Shown here piece after piece: positions 36,021 through 44,558 of a DNA stretch of 64,000 nucleotides. Below the pieces are notes generated by a model that was not told the DNA's origin, ran no database searches, and saw nothing but the letters and a program-made list of their open reading frames with translations. Position 1 is the stretch's first letter. Each line of letters begins with the position of its first letter. The translations under genes and the position numbers were made by a program. Source of the stretch: Flavobacterium sp. ASV13 (lineage in GTDB: Bacteria > Bacteroidota > Bacteroidia > Flavobacteriales > Flavobacteriaceae); contig NZ_JQJY01000008.1 in the NCBI RefSeq assembly GCF_000745775.1, positions 248,001 to 312,000 of the forward strand, given 5' to 3'.

Positions 36021-37038
36021 ATCTTTAAAAGTTTTAATTTATATATTAATACTTTTTGTAAATATTAGCTGTAAGACTAATGATGAAAAAATAGATAAAA
36101 ATATTACAATATCTGAAGATGTAAATAAAGTTGCGGACAATAATAATTTAAAGTCGGAGGATACGTCTTTTAAAGGAGAAAGTTATGTTTTTTATAAAGC
36201 TTACTACTTTCAAGCAAATGCTAATGATATACCTGAATTTTCAGAAAATCAGATTATTAGTAAATTCAAAAAAATAAATATAAAGCTGTCAAAGGATATA
36301 ATATCAATTGATAACGTAAAATCATATTACAGTATTGAAAAGAAGAATTCTAGAAAATTCTTTACTAAAGAGTATTTATATGCGTATTATGTAGATGCAT
36401 TTAAAAACGGTTTTAACATTGATGTAAAAGATACAGTTAGTTACATTAATCTGGACATAGAAAACAATGACAAAAGTCCTTTTGTCGATTATTTTTTGGA
36501 AGCAGGAGATGCTGTTTTTATGAATAGTTGTTTATTTCTCAATTTTGGGAGATACATTATTTGTTTTAAGAGTGATCAAAATAAAGTAGAATTAGATAAT
36601 AACTATTGTGGGCTTCCTTTTGATTTAGAACAAAAAGATAAGCTTGCTAATTCAAATAAAGAAAAGTTCTCAAAAGTATATCCTAAATTAAAAGATGATA
36701 AGTTTTTAGAAATAAAAAAAATTATTTCGGAAAGTTCAGAAGGAGACAATGCAGATGAAATATTTCAAATTAATAATGGAGGACTAGCATTTGATTCATT
36801 TTTATATTGTATTTATGGAGATTCAGATTCACAAACTTTAATTAATATCAAAAATGATAAAATAATTGCAAAAGAAGCAATTGGTTATGCTATGCCTGAG
36901 AACGAAACTTATCAGTCTTTTGTAATTAATAAAGATCTAACAATAGATGTTTATGATATAAATTATAATTCACGATCTAAAAAGTTTTTAGAGAGACATC
37001 AAATTAAGCAGGATGGTTCTATTGTTAAAATAAGATAA
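36004..37038 (+). CDS. Putative immunity lipoprotein 1
   Basis: The 344-residue lipoprotein has signal ILFVNISC (Cys23). No named family is recognised. The body is polar and AT-rich in codon use. It ends in a beta-rich segment (SFVINKDLTIDVYDI, then HQIKQDGSIVKIR) whose pattern recurs at the ends of the next two lipoproteins. Its start overlaps the effector stop by 17 bp, the arrangement expected for an effector with its cognate immunity protein. A periplasm-facing lipoprotein is the right location to neutralise a peptidoglycan hydrolase. The immunity role is inferred from position, location and the paralogs. Confidence 0.7.
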   Translation: MILNTKSLKVLIYILILFVNISCKTNDEKIDKNITISEDVNKVADNNNLKSEDTSFKGESYVFYKAYYFQANANDIPEFSENQIISKFKKINIKLSKDIISIDNVKSYYSIEKKNSRKFFTKEYLYAYYVDAFKNGFNIDVKDTVSYINLDIENNDKSPFVDYFLEAGDAVFMNSCLFLNFGRYIICFKSDQNKVELDNNYCGLPFDLEQKDKLANSNKEKFSKVYPKLKDDKFLEIKKIISESSEGDNADEIFQINNGGLAFDSFLYCIYGDSDSQTLINIKNDKIIAKEAIGYAMPENETYQSFVINKDLTIDVYDINYNSRSKKFLERHQIKQDGSIVKIR

Positions 37039-37071
37039 AATATTTTTGATTTTGATATTACAGTTCCCCAT

Positions 37072-37165
37072 GTTAGCGCAAGAATCTTGCTCGTGATTTT
37101 TAAATTAGTTATTATGTGACTGGTTTGACTTTGATTGTGTGCACCAGCACGACGCTCGCGCCAGC
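37072..37165. repeat. REP-like inverted repeat pair 1
   Basis: The left arm (37072-37096, GTTAGCGCAAGAATCTTGCTCGTGA without the last bases is the core) and right arm (37141-37165) are inverted copies matching at 17 of 25 positions. The right arm matches that of pair 2 at 21 of 25. GC-rich arms in a very AT-rich island stand out. The right end touches the toxin-tail remnant at 37167. Confidence 0.6.
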
Positions 37166-37166
37166 A

Positions 37167-37247
37167 GGAGATGTATTAAATAAAACACACATAACTCCAG
37201 AAGAAATTCAAAATGTCTTAACAAATTCAAAAAATGAAAACAAATAA
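37167..37247 (+). pseudogene. Toxin C-terminal remnant 1
   Basis: The frame GDVLNKTHITPEEIQ followed by NVLTNSKNENK and a stop is open for 27 codons with no start of its own. It begins directly at the end of the REP-like pair, and its TAA overlaps the next lipoprotein start by 14 bp. This reproduces the effector/immunity overlap at 36004-36020. It is most simply the leftover end of a former toxin domain. It is too short to name a family, and chance is possible for it alone. Confidence 0.45.
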
Positions 37248-38118
37248 AGCTTTAATATTTAGTGTTTTATTGACGTTAATTATAGGATGTAGAAAAAATA
37301 TTTCGGAAAACGAATCCAATAATTTTAAGGATACATTTAGAACCACTAATTCAAAAAAATCTTTGTCTACTAGTGAAACGATAAAAGATATAAATAAGTC
37401 TTTCGTTTTAAGTTGCGGTTCAGGATGTGCAATGACTTATACCGCAGAAAATATTTCTTCGGAAATTCCTATAATAAAAGTTAAGTTTAAAATTGAAACG
37501 TATATAGATGAAAAATTATCAGACACATATTATGAAGTTTATATTTTCAAATATGATAATTTAAATAATATTATAAAAATTGAAGCCGAAGGGAAAAATG
37601 AAAATTTTTTAGAGAACCTTTTACCAGATGCCAAAGAATCTTTTAAAAAGTTTAGTATTGATTTAATTAAGGATAAAAAATTAGAGATAAAATCTTCGCA
37701 AACTTGTTTTAAAGAAAGTGTTATAAAATTGCCTTATGTATCTGTAAATACTAAAACTTTAAAATATAGCTTGCTTGATTGCAATTCTATAATCGGGATT
37801 GAAAAATATAATTGTAATTCTGACAAACTTAGATACATTTCATTACCAAATAAAGAAAATATTAATGTTATTCTCGTACCTCAAGATTGTGGAGATTTTG
37901 ACTATAGATATTATTTGCTAACGATAAAAGGCGATAAAGTAGTTGGTAATCTGTATGTAGAAGGAGAATGGTATGAACCTGAAGATGAAAAAAATAAAGA
38001 AATAACTTCTTTTTCAATTGATAGAGAATATAATTTAGTTGTTAAAACTCAAACTCCAAATTCCTCAATCTTAGAAAACTACGTTATTAAAAATGGAGGG
38101 AATATTATAAAAAAATAA
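37234..38118 (+). CDS. Putative immunity lipoprotein 2
   Basis: The 294-residue lipoprotein has signal LTLIIGC (Cys19). The body is unrecognised, with CGSGCAMTY near 65 and several further cysteines. Its C-terminus (SFSIDREYNLVVKTQ, NYVIKNGGNIIKK) has the same strand-turn pattern as lipoproteins 1 and 3. It is AT-rich. The ATG lies inside the end of toxin-tail remnant 1, so it was probably once coupled to a full-length toxin. It may now protect against a toxin carried by relatives rather than one made by this strain. Confidence 0.65.
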   Translation: MKTNKALIFSVLLTLIIGCRKNISENESNNFKDTFRTTNSKKSLSTSETIKDINKSFVLSCGSGCAMTYTAENISSEIPIIKVKFKIETYIDEKLSDTYYEVYIFKYDNLNNIIKIEAEGKNENFLENLLPDAKESFKKFSIDLIKDKKLEIKSSQTCFKESVIKLPYVSVNTKTLKYSLLDCNSIIGIEKYNCNSDKLRYISLPNKENINVILVPQDCGDFDYRYYLLTIKGDKVVGNLYVEGEWYEPEDEKNKEITSFSIDREYNLVVKTQTPNSSILENYVIKNGGNIIKK

Positions 38119-38127
38119 AAAAAGCTC

Positions 38128-38214
38128 CGTTGGCGTGAGCGTTTCACTTGTGATTAGTAGAATTTTAGTAGTTTGATTTAGATTGCGGGCACGAGCAAGA
38201 TGCTCGCGCTAGCG
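38128..38214. repeat. REP-like inverted repeat pair 2
   Basis: The left arm at 38128-38152 and right arm at 38190-38214 are inverted copies (17 of 25 positions by hand count, the differences all transitions). The right arm CACGAGCAAGATGCTCGCGC closely matches that of pair 1. It lies between lipoprotein 2 and toxin-tail remnant 2, the same position pair 1 holds in the previous unit. Confidence 0.6.
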
Positions 38215-38220
38215 GGGGGA

Positions 38221-38313
38221 AGGTGGCATTCTTTGGATCAAACTGTTCAAAAGAATTATGTGAAAGACATTAATACAACAATACCTCGAATATCTAATAA
38301 TTTAAAATCATGA
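38221..38313 (+). pseudogene. Toxin C-terminal remnant 2
   Basis: An open frame without start reads RWHSLDQTVQKNYV then KDINTTIPRISNNLKS and ends in TGA at 38311-38313, overlapping the ATG of the next lipoprotein by 4 bp. Its composition looks coding (D, N, K and hydrophobics mixed). As for remnant 1, it follows a REP-like pair directly. I read it as the last 30 codons of a displaced toxin. Confidence 0.45.
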
Positions 38314-39206
38314 AAAAAATACTTATAATAGGATTAGCATTAACTTTAATTGGATGCAAAGACAATAATTTTAAAGTAAACAAAAAAAAAGAAACCAATC
38401 TTGAAATTACAAGTCGTAATCAAAAAGAATTAACTTGTGAAGACATAATTTATAAAATTGTAAAATCAAGTAATTTAAAGTTTGAAAAAAAAAATGTTTT
38501 TTTAACATCAATCGACAGAATTGAAGATGACAATATAATAATACATGTCTTTTTTGAGAATAATTTATCTGACAATCCAAAAGAAAAACAGATTGTTGAA
38601 AGTACAATTGCTTGGCTTTCACTTAACCCTAATAAACTTAAATTATATAATACAACTGCAGATCCTGATAATCCAATTGAATTAAATTTTGATAAAAATA
38701 TATTAAATGAAAATGACATTTTTAGCACATGTCAAATTTTTAAAAAAGAAATAAAGATTGTTTCTAATGCACTCTTAAAATACACTAAGCTACCCATCGA
38801 TTTTGATGAATATTATAAAGCATGTGTATATCCATATGATAGCTTAGCTTGTAGCAATAACTATCCAAAATACTCCTTTAATGAAAATGATCAAATTGCT
38901 AAAGTTTTTGGAAAAAAATATAATCCTAACAATTATATGTATTTGCCAAAATTGAATAACTACCAACCAATGATTTTATGTAACACTGACACTGATATTG
39001 AATCCTATGATTTGGTTGTAAGTAATGGTAGTGAAATAATTTCTTCTTTAGAAATTGGCTTAATAGATGGAGAATCAATAATTCAATTTGCAATAACCAA
39101 AGATTATGTTATTAACTTGTACAAAAGAAAAAATTCTACCGAGAAAAATGTCAAATGGAAATCATATAATATTAATTTGGATGGTAAAATATTAGAAATA
39201 AAATAG
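38310..39206 (+). CDS. Putative immunity lipoprotein 3
   Basis: The 298-residue lipoprotein has signal LTLIGC (Cys16) followed by KDNNFKVNKK. The family is not recognised. The C-terminal pattern (QFAITKDYVINLYKR, YNINLDGKILEIK) repeats that of lipoproteins 1 and 2. The ATG overlaps the stop of toxin-tail remnant 2 by 4 bp. It is AT-rich throughout. It ends the + strand island; the 3' region holds a small palindromic repeat and a shared terminator. The immunity role is inferred from the three-fold repetition of the arrangement. Confidence 0.65.
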   Translation: MKKILIIGLALTLIGCKDNNFKVNKKKETNLEITSRNQKELTCEDIIYKIVKSSNLKFEKKNVFLTSIDRIEDDNIIIHVFFENNLSDNPKEKQIVESTIAWLSLNPNKLKLYNTTADPDNPIELNFDKNILNENDIFSTCQIFKKEIKIVSNALLKYTKLPIDFDEYYKACVYPYDSLACSNNYPKYSFNENDQIAKVFGKKYNPNNYMYLPKLNNYQPMILCNTDTDIESYDLVVSNGSEIISSLEIGLIDGESIIQFAITKDYVINLYKRKNSTEKNVKWKSYNINLDGKILEIK

Positions 39207-39291
39207 ATATATCTTTTAAGGACTATAATGTCAATCATCCATGTCCAAAAAGTATATTTTTTTCAATTTATATTGCTTTCAATCTTTGAGG

Positions 39292-39312
39292 GTACGGATT
39301 AGAAATCCGCGC
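39292..39312 (-). repeat. Small palindromic repeat, inverted copy of that at 577-597
   Basis: CGGATT and AATCCG form a short hairpin followed by CGC; read on the - strand it gives TAGCGCGGATTTCTAATCCG, a near match to the copy at 577-597. It lies just outside the toxin island. Confidence 0.5.
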
Positions 39313-39383
39313 TATAGGACACGGAATATCTCATATAAAGATAAAATTATCAAAGTAAAATAGTTTTTGAAATGACATTAAAA

Positions 39384-39420
39384 CAAAAAAAGAGACATTG
39401 AAAAATGTCTCTTTTTTTTA
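39384..39420. terminator. Bidirectional terminator
   Basis: AAAAAAAGAGACAT (39385-39398) and ATGTCTCTTTTTTT (39405-39418) form a 14-bp stem with a six-base loop. It serves the convergent lipoprotein 3 and DUF2911 genes. Confidence 0.85.
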
Positions 39421-39437
39421 TCTGTAAAACGATTAAA

Positions 39438-40001
39438 TTATTTAACTGTAATAGGCAATTCAACCGTAGTTTTATCCCATCCAATAACTAAATTAGCCAC
39501 ATTACCTTGAGTTGTAAAAGCAATAGATAAAGCTTCAATTACATCAGAAACAGGTTTAACAGGAACTGAAACTCTTACAACATCTTTGCTTTCATCATAA
39601 GCATATCCGCCCCATAAATCCAATTCTTTATTGATAATGATGGTCCATTTGTCTTTTTCAGGAATAGCAAATAAACTGTAATACCCAGCAGGGATTTTTT
39701 TACCGCCGATTGTTACATCTTTGTAGAATTTGATTTCTGTATTTTCATTAGCACCAACTCTCCAAACTTCACCAAACTTAACAATATCGCCAAAAATTGT
39801 TCTTCCTTTTACAGAAGGTCTTGAGTAAAGAACTTTGACAACTGGGTTTGGAGTGTCTGTTTTTTTGAATTTAACAGATCTGTTTGGGAAATAAGAAATA
39901 TCAGCCGGACTTGCATCAAGCGGAGCAAATTTCACCACATCTTGTGCCTGAACTGTAAAAGCAGCAAACAATGTAACTGCTAGTAAATAAATTTTTTTCA
40001 T
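39438..40001 (-). CDS. DUF2911 secreted protein
   Basis: The 187-residue protein has a signal peptide ending in FTVQAQ. It carries the conserved DUF2911 segments VKVLYSRPSVKGRTIFG, FGEVWRVGANENTEI and IPAGYYSLFAIPEKDKWTIIIN. The family is common in Bacteroidota and has no established biochemical role; it is predicted to be beta-rich and periplasmic. It lies 95 bp downstream of the GH2 genes on the same strand but may have its own promoter. Confidence 0.9.
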   Translation of the reverse strand: MKKIYLLAVTLFAAFTVQAQDVVKFAPLDASPADISYFPNRSVKFKKTDTPNPVVKVLYSRPSVKGRTIFGDIVKFGEVWRVGANENTEIKFYKDVTIGGKKIPAGYYSLFAIPEKDKWTIIINKELDLWGGYAYDESKDVVRVSVPVKPVSDVIEALSIAFTTQGNVANLVIGWDKTTVELPITVK

Positions 40002-40096
40002 AAGGTTACAATTTTTAGAATAACTACAAAGTAAGTTAATAATTAAGAAAAATCATGAAATTACGATTTGTTTTTTGTTAATGAATTGATAACGGT

Positions 40097-41929
40097 TTAT
40101 TTGCCCAAAGAATAATTCAATTGTTCTTTTTTCTTCTTTGTGTACCAATCTTGCATAATGTAGAAAGCTTTCTTCTTTTCACCTTCATTTGAGATTAAGC
40201 CTTTACGGTTGTATCCGTCCTGAATGCCTGGTAATAATCTTTTTGGTGATCTGAAATCCACTAAAATCCAAGGACTTGTACCACTTAAATGCGGAATTTT
40301 TTCAATCATTTTCAGATTCTGAATGTATAGATATTCCTGATATTCCTCGGTCCAACGCTCATTTTTTTCTCCGTGAAAGCCTGCTTTTGCATCACCTCCA
40401 AATTCAGAAACAACTACGGGTTTGTTATAAGGCGTTTTCCAAAGATTCTTTTCTGCATCTTCAAGTTTTCCACCATACCAACCTAAATATTGATTGAAGG
40501 CGATAATGTCAAGTGATTCACCAATTTTATCATCAATTACTCCAAAACCGTCTACATGTCGTGTTAGTAAAGCTGCACTGATTAATCTTGTGTTATCTAG
40601 CGATTTTGTGTGCGTTGCTAAATTCTGGATAAAAGTATTTCTGGCGTCAGAAACGGGAGTTTCATTGGCCATCGACCAAATAATAATACTCGCTCTGTTT
40701 TTATCTCGGGTAATTGCTGCCGTCAATTGATCTTGGGCATTTTGGTAGGTATTTTTATTAGCAAAATCCACCGTCCAGTAAACCGGAATTTCCTCCCAAA
40801 CCATTAATCCCAATTTGTCAGCTTCGCGAATAATGTTTTCGTTATGTGGATAATGCGCCAAACGAACATAATTACAGCCTAATTCCTTTGCCCAATTCAG
40901 TAAGCGTAAAGCATCTTCTTGCGAATTGGCACGTCCGCCTTTTGCATTTTCTTCGTGAATCGAAATTCCTCTTAAAAAGATTTGTTTTCCGTTTAACAGA
41001 ATTTTGTCTTCCTGAGTTGCAATAGTTCTGAAACCAATTTTATCGTTTAATTTTTGTCCATTAAAATCAATCGTAACATCGTATAATTTCGGATTTTCAG
41101 GCGACCAATAGGAGATTTTTTTAGCAGGAATTTCAAAATTTAAGATTCCGTCAGCGCCAACTTTTCCTTTATAATTGATTTTTAATTCAGGGATTGAAAT
41201 AGCAACTGCATTTTGTGCGATATCTAAATTATTGATTTTGATGAAACCCGAAATACTATTTGCATTACCTTTCTTAAGTTGAATATTATAATCTTCTATA
41301 AATGAAGCTTCTTCTTCAATCAAAGTTACATCGCGTGTTATTCCGCCATAATTCCACCAATCTGTGTTTACGGTCGGAACATCTTCTTTATGGCGTGTAT
41401 TATCAACCTTTATAACCAAATAATTGCCATTTGGTTTTACGATCGAAGTGACTTCATAATTAAACGGAGTAAATCCGCCTTCATGTGTTCCTAGTTTTTT
41501 CCCGTTCAAATAAACATCAGCTTTATAATTTATAGCTCCTAAATATAAAAACAGACGTTTTTTGTCTTTTAAATTATAATCAAAAGATTTCTTGAACCAT
41601 GCATTTCCTTCATAATATTTTAATTCAGGAACTTGCGAATTCCAATCGCCGGGAATAGTAATTGTTGCCGATTTATCAAAATCATATTCTACCAATTCTT
41701 GTTTATTGACAGCATGATAATTACTATAAAATGCCGATTTTGGTGCTTTTTCCTGTTTATCATATTGATCTAAATGGAAACTGTAAAACCCGGTTTGGTA
41801 AGGGTCGATAATGTAATTCCAAACTCCATTTAAAGAAGTTGTATTTCGGTTTGGAACGTTTGAAATCAAACCTTGAGCAAAACTGAATAAGGTTGAGGTT
41901 AGGAACAAACCTGTAATTAGCTTTTTCAT
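40097..41929 (-). CDS. GH2 enzyme, beta-glucuronidase-like
   Basis: This 610-residue protein with signal peptide (FSFAQ) has about the length of bacterial beta-glucuronidases. Order: jelly-roll with YYEGNAWFKKSF and HEGGFTPFNYEV, Ig-like domain, and TIM barrel with acid/base Glu in IWSMANETPV and nucleophile Glu in VVSEFGGDAK. Near the C-terminus GYNRKGLIS carries an N-x-K-G motif, the position used by glucuronidases to bind the uronate carboxylate. That motif also occurs in other GH2 enzymes, so it is only supportive. The adjacent GH88 and uronate catabolic genes favour glucuronate release. It follows the 804-residue GH2 on the same strand. Confidence 0.85.
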   Translation of the reverse strand: MKKLITGLFLTSTLFSFAQGLISNVPNRNTTSLNGVWNYIIDPYQTGFYSFHLDQYDKQEKAPKSAFYSNYHAVNKQELVEYDFDKSATITIPGDWNSQVPELKYYEGNAWFKKSFDYNLKDKKRLFLYLGAINYKADVYLNGKKLGTHEGGFTPFNYEVTSIVKPNGNYLVIKVDNTRHKEDVPTVNTDWWNYGGITRDVTLIEEEASFIEDYNIQLKKGNANSISGFIKINNLDIAQNAVAISIPELKINYKGKVGADGILNFEIPAKKISYWSPENPKLYDVTIDFNGQKLNDKIGFRTIATQEDKILLNGKQIFLRGISIHEENAKGGRANSQEDALRLLNWAKELGCNYVRLAHYPHNENIIREADKLGLMVWEEIPVYWTVDFANKNTYQNAQDQLTAAITRDKNRASIIIWSMANETPVSDARNTFIQNLATHTKSLDNTRLISAALLTRHVDGFGVIDDKIGESLDIIAFNQYLGWYGGKLEDAEKNLWKTPYNKPVVVSEFGGDAKAGFHGEKNERWTEEYQEYLYIQNLKMIEKIPHLSGTSPWILVDFRSPKRLLPGIQDGYNRKGLISNEGEKKKAFYIMQDWYTKKKKEQLNYSLGK

Positions 41930-41959
41930 TTTTATTAATTTATTTTTTATTATAAAAAG

Positions 41960-42042
41960 CGCAGGGATTTACGCAAAGTTCGCAAAGCTTATAATTGACT
42001 TTGCGAACCTGGCGAATTTGTATTTGCGTACTTTGTGGTTAA
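41960..42042. repeat. GCAAAG-type inverted repeat, copy 3
   Basis: Words ACGCAAAGTTCGCAAAGCTT on the left face CTTTGCGAACCTGGCG and TTTGCGTACTTTGTGGTTAA on the right. It is more degenerate than copies 1 and 2 but keeps the inner stem TTCGCAAAG/CTTTGCGAA. It lies between the two GH2 genes and would sit in a shared transcript. Confidence 0.65.
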
Positions 42043-42044
42043 AT

Positions 42045-44459
42045 TTAATTCACGGGAATCTTCAAATATTCTCCCTTAAAACTTTGGTTGAGTGCCGTCA
42101 TTTCGATTGGGTTGCCTGAACCATCTGGAATTACTTCAATTGAAGCTTTTCCGTTTGCCATTTTGATAGATTCACTTCCCGTTGGTGTTCCTTGATTTTT
42201 CAAAGTTTTTCCGCCTTTTAGGCATTGGAAATAAACACTCGCTTCATAATCCAGACAGCGTAAATTATTGTTGTCAATTGCAATTGCAGTTACAAGATAA
42301 TTCCCGTTTTTTAGTTTTTCTGAGGACAATTGAAGCGAAGTTGCGGCTTCATTTTTCTTAAAGCGATAATTCACTTTTAAAGTATCAGAAACTGTTATTC
42401 CTTCTTTATTTTTTCCAATGGCAATCAGAATGTTTTCTCCTTTTTTGAAATTCACATCCCAAGTCAGCCCATTTGCAGGATAAAGAGCAAGATTGCGTTG
42501 TTTTTCGCCCAATGACTTTCCGTCGTGATATAAAGTTACTTTCTCACAGTTACTGAAAACATTAATTGTTCTTGGCGTATTTTCAGGACCTTGACGTTCT
42601 GTCCAGGTATGTGATTCAATGTAAGTAAATGGCTTTTTAGCCCAATAGCTTTTAAAAACATAATAAGCATCTTTCGGATTTCCATTTCGATCGGTAAGCC
42701 CTTTTTGATTCATATACGGAATATCATCTTCTGGACGCAACGGCGTTGCAAAATCCTTGAATGCCCATTGAATATTTCCCACAAAATTTGGGTCATTCTC
42801 GGATATATGCAAATGCCAGTCAAACAAATCAACAATGTAATTTTCGCTCCAATCACCAATTTGTGCAATATTGGCAATTTTAGTTTGTACAATAGCTTCT
42901 TCCCAGCCTTCGGCTTTAATTACATTCTCGCCATTAACAGGGTTTTCACTATGACGGCCAACATGGCTGTCTCCACCATATTCGGCGTGAATAAAATGTT
43001 TGTATTCTTTTTTGTAAACATCAATCGCTTTTTGATAGCTTTTGTAACTTCCTGAATACCAGCCTGACCAGATAGAAGGGGAGAAGACATCAACAATATG
43101 TGAGCCTTCATAATATTTTCTGATTGCCGTTTTTCTTGTTGGATCAAGTTTGTGAGCAATATCATTTAATTCGGCTAAAAAAGCATTTGTTTTTTCCGGA
43201 TTATCGCCATCAGGAAAATCTGGAAGCCAGTTCATTTCGTTTCCTAAAGACCAAATTATAATACTCGGATGATTGTAATTTTGATTGATAATTTCAGCCA
43301 GCATATTTTTGGCATTGGTTTTCCAAACCTCATTTCCAATTCCGCCACGGCACCAAGGCAATTCATCCCAAACCAATAATCCTGATTCATCGCAAGCTTT
43401 ATAAACTTCCGGATCTTGAGGATAATGTGCTAAACGAACGAAATTTGCTCCCATTTCTTTAATCGATTCCATATCAGCACGATGTTGGGCATTTGTCATG
43501 GCGGCACCAACTCCGGCTTGTTCTTCATGACGATGTGTTCCGCGAAGAAGCAGGCGTTTTCCGTTAAGGAAAAATGGTCCGTGATCTTTAAATTCAAACC
43601 ATCTAAATCCAACTTTTTCTGTAACGCTATCTTTTACTTGATTTTTTTCAGATAAAGAAGCAGTTAGTTTATACAAATTTGGATTATCTGTATCCCAAAG
43701 TTCTGGGTTTTTGATGTTTTCGAAAGTGATTGTTGAAGTTTTATCCGAAACTGAAATTGTTTTGCTAGCGATTTTTTTTCCTTTTGGCGTTTTTAAAGTA
43801 ACTGTTAATGATAAATCTTTTGAATTATCTGGATTTACAATTGAAGATACAATTTGTACAGAAGCTTTTTTAGCCGAAACTTCAGGGGTTGTAATTTTTA
43901 AATTTTCAATATGGTTTTTGTATTTCGAAACCAACCAAACATCGCGCGTAATTCCGCCATAAATATAGAAATCACTTTTTTGAGACGGAATAATTTCGAT
44001 ATCATAACTATTATCAACGCGAACAAAAATATCATTATTTCCTTTTTTAATAAGATTCGTAATGTCAATTGAAAATCCAATATAACCGCCAATATGAGAT
44101 CCGGCTTCTTTACCGTTTACATATACTTTTGTGGTAATATTTGAACCTTCGAAATACAACGAATAACGCTGATTTTTATCAATCTGCGGAATATTTAATT
44201 TTTTTTGATACCAGCTGGCGTCACGTCTGTAGCCCGGATATAAGTCGGTTGCATCTTCAGCATTCCAGGTATGAGGCAAATTTAAAGAAACCCAATTTTG
44301 ATTTTTTTGAGCTTCGTTCAAGTTTGAAGTATGGTTTTCTAAATATAGCCAATTGTCATTAATATTCATCTTTGTCTGAGCAAAACTGCTGCTCAGACAA
44401 ATCTGAAAAAAAACAAAAAGCGCAAAATTTGAAAATGTATTGTTATAGTATTTTTTCAT
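42045..44459 (-). CDS. GH2 glycosidase (beta-galactosidase/glucuronidase group)
   Basis: The 804-residue protein has a signal peptide ending in SSSFAQ. GH2 layout: LPHTWNAEDATD and DASWYQKKL in the N-domain, acid/base Glu in IIWSLGNEMNW, nucleophile Glu in IHAEYGGDSH. An extended C-terminus (about 620-804) has a DUF4982-like region and a final beta-sandwich. YMNQKGLTDR supplies an N-x-K-G motif. It probably removes a terminal beta-linked sugar from uronate-containing oligosaccharides together with its GH2 and GH88 neighbours; galactose or glucuronate cannot be distinguished with certainty. Confidence 0.86.
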   Translation of the reverse strand: MKKYYNNTFSNFALFVFFQICLSSSFAQTKMNINDNWLYLENHTSNLNEAQKNQNWVSLNLPHTWNAEDATDLYPGYRRDASWYQKKLNIPQIDKNQRYSLYFEGSNITTKVYVNGKEAGSHIGGYIGFSIDITNLIKKGNNDIFVRVDNSYDIEIIPSQKSDFYIYGGITRDVWLVSKYKNHIENLKITTPEVSAKKASVQIVSSIVNPDNSKDLSLTVTLKTPKGKKIASKTISVSDKTSTITFENIKNPELWDTDNPNLYKLTASLSEKNQVKDSVTEKVGFRWFEFKDHGPFFLNGKRLLLRGTHRHEEQAGVGAAMTNAQHRADMESIKEMGANFVRLAHYPQDPEVYKACDESGLLVWDELPWCRGGIGNEVWKTNAKNMLAEIINQNYNHPSIIIWSLGNEMNWLPDFPDGDNPEKTNAFLAELNDIAHKLDPTRKTAIRKYYEGSHIVDVFSPSIWSGWYSGSYKSYQKAIDVYKKEYKHFIHAEYGGDSHVGRHSENPVNGENVIKAEGWEEAIVQTKIANIAQIGDWSENYIVDLFDWHLHISENDPNFVGNIQWAFKDFATPLRPEDDIPYMNQKGLTDRNGNPKDAYYVFKSYWAKKPFTYIESHTWTERQGPENTPRTINVFSNCEKVTLYHDGKSLGEKQRNLALYPANGLTWDVNFKKGENILIAIGKNKEGITVSDTLKVNYRFKKNEAATSLQLSSEKLKNGNYLVTAIAIDNNNLRCLDYEASVYFQCLKGGKTLKNQGTPTGSESIKMANGKASIEVIPDGSGNPIEMTALNQSFKGEYLKIPVN

Positions 44460-44468
44460 AAATTAAAA

Positions 44469-44553
44469 AGGTTCAGAGGTTCAAAGGCTCAGAGGCTCAA
44501 AGGCAAAGGATGAAAACCTCTGTCACTTTGTACCTTTGTAACTTTGTACCTTA
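44469..44553. repeat. CAAAGG/AGAGG-type inverted repeat, copy 1
   Basis: The left side reiterates GGTTCAGAGG, TTCAAAGGCTCAGAGG and CTCAAAGG; the right side mirrors it as CCTCTG, CTTTGTACC, CTTTGTAAC, CTTTGTACC. It fills the GH88-GH2 gap. A better preserved relative is at 50276-50360. Confidence 0.6.
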
Positions 44554-44558
44554 GATTA

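Noticed and set aside
37039..38309. Intact toxin genes between the immunity lipoproteins
   Set aside because: The frames ending at 37247 and 38313 have no start codon and are limited to about 30 codons by the adjoining REP-like repeats.
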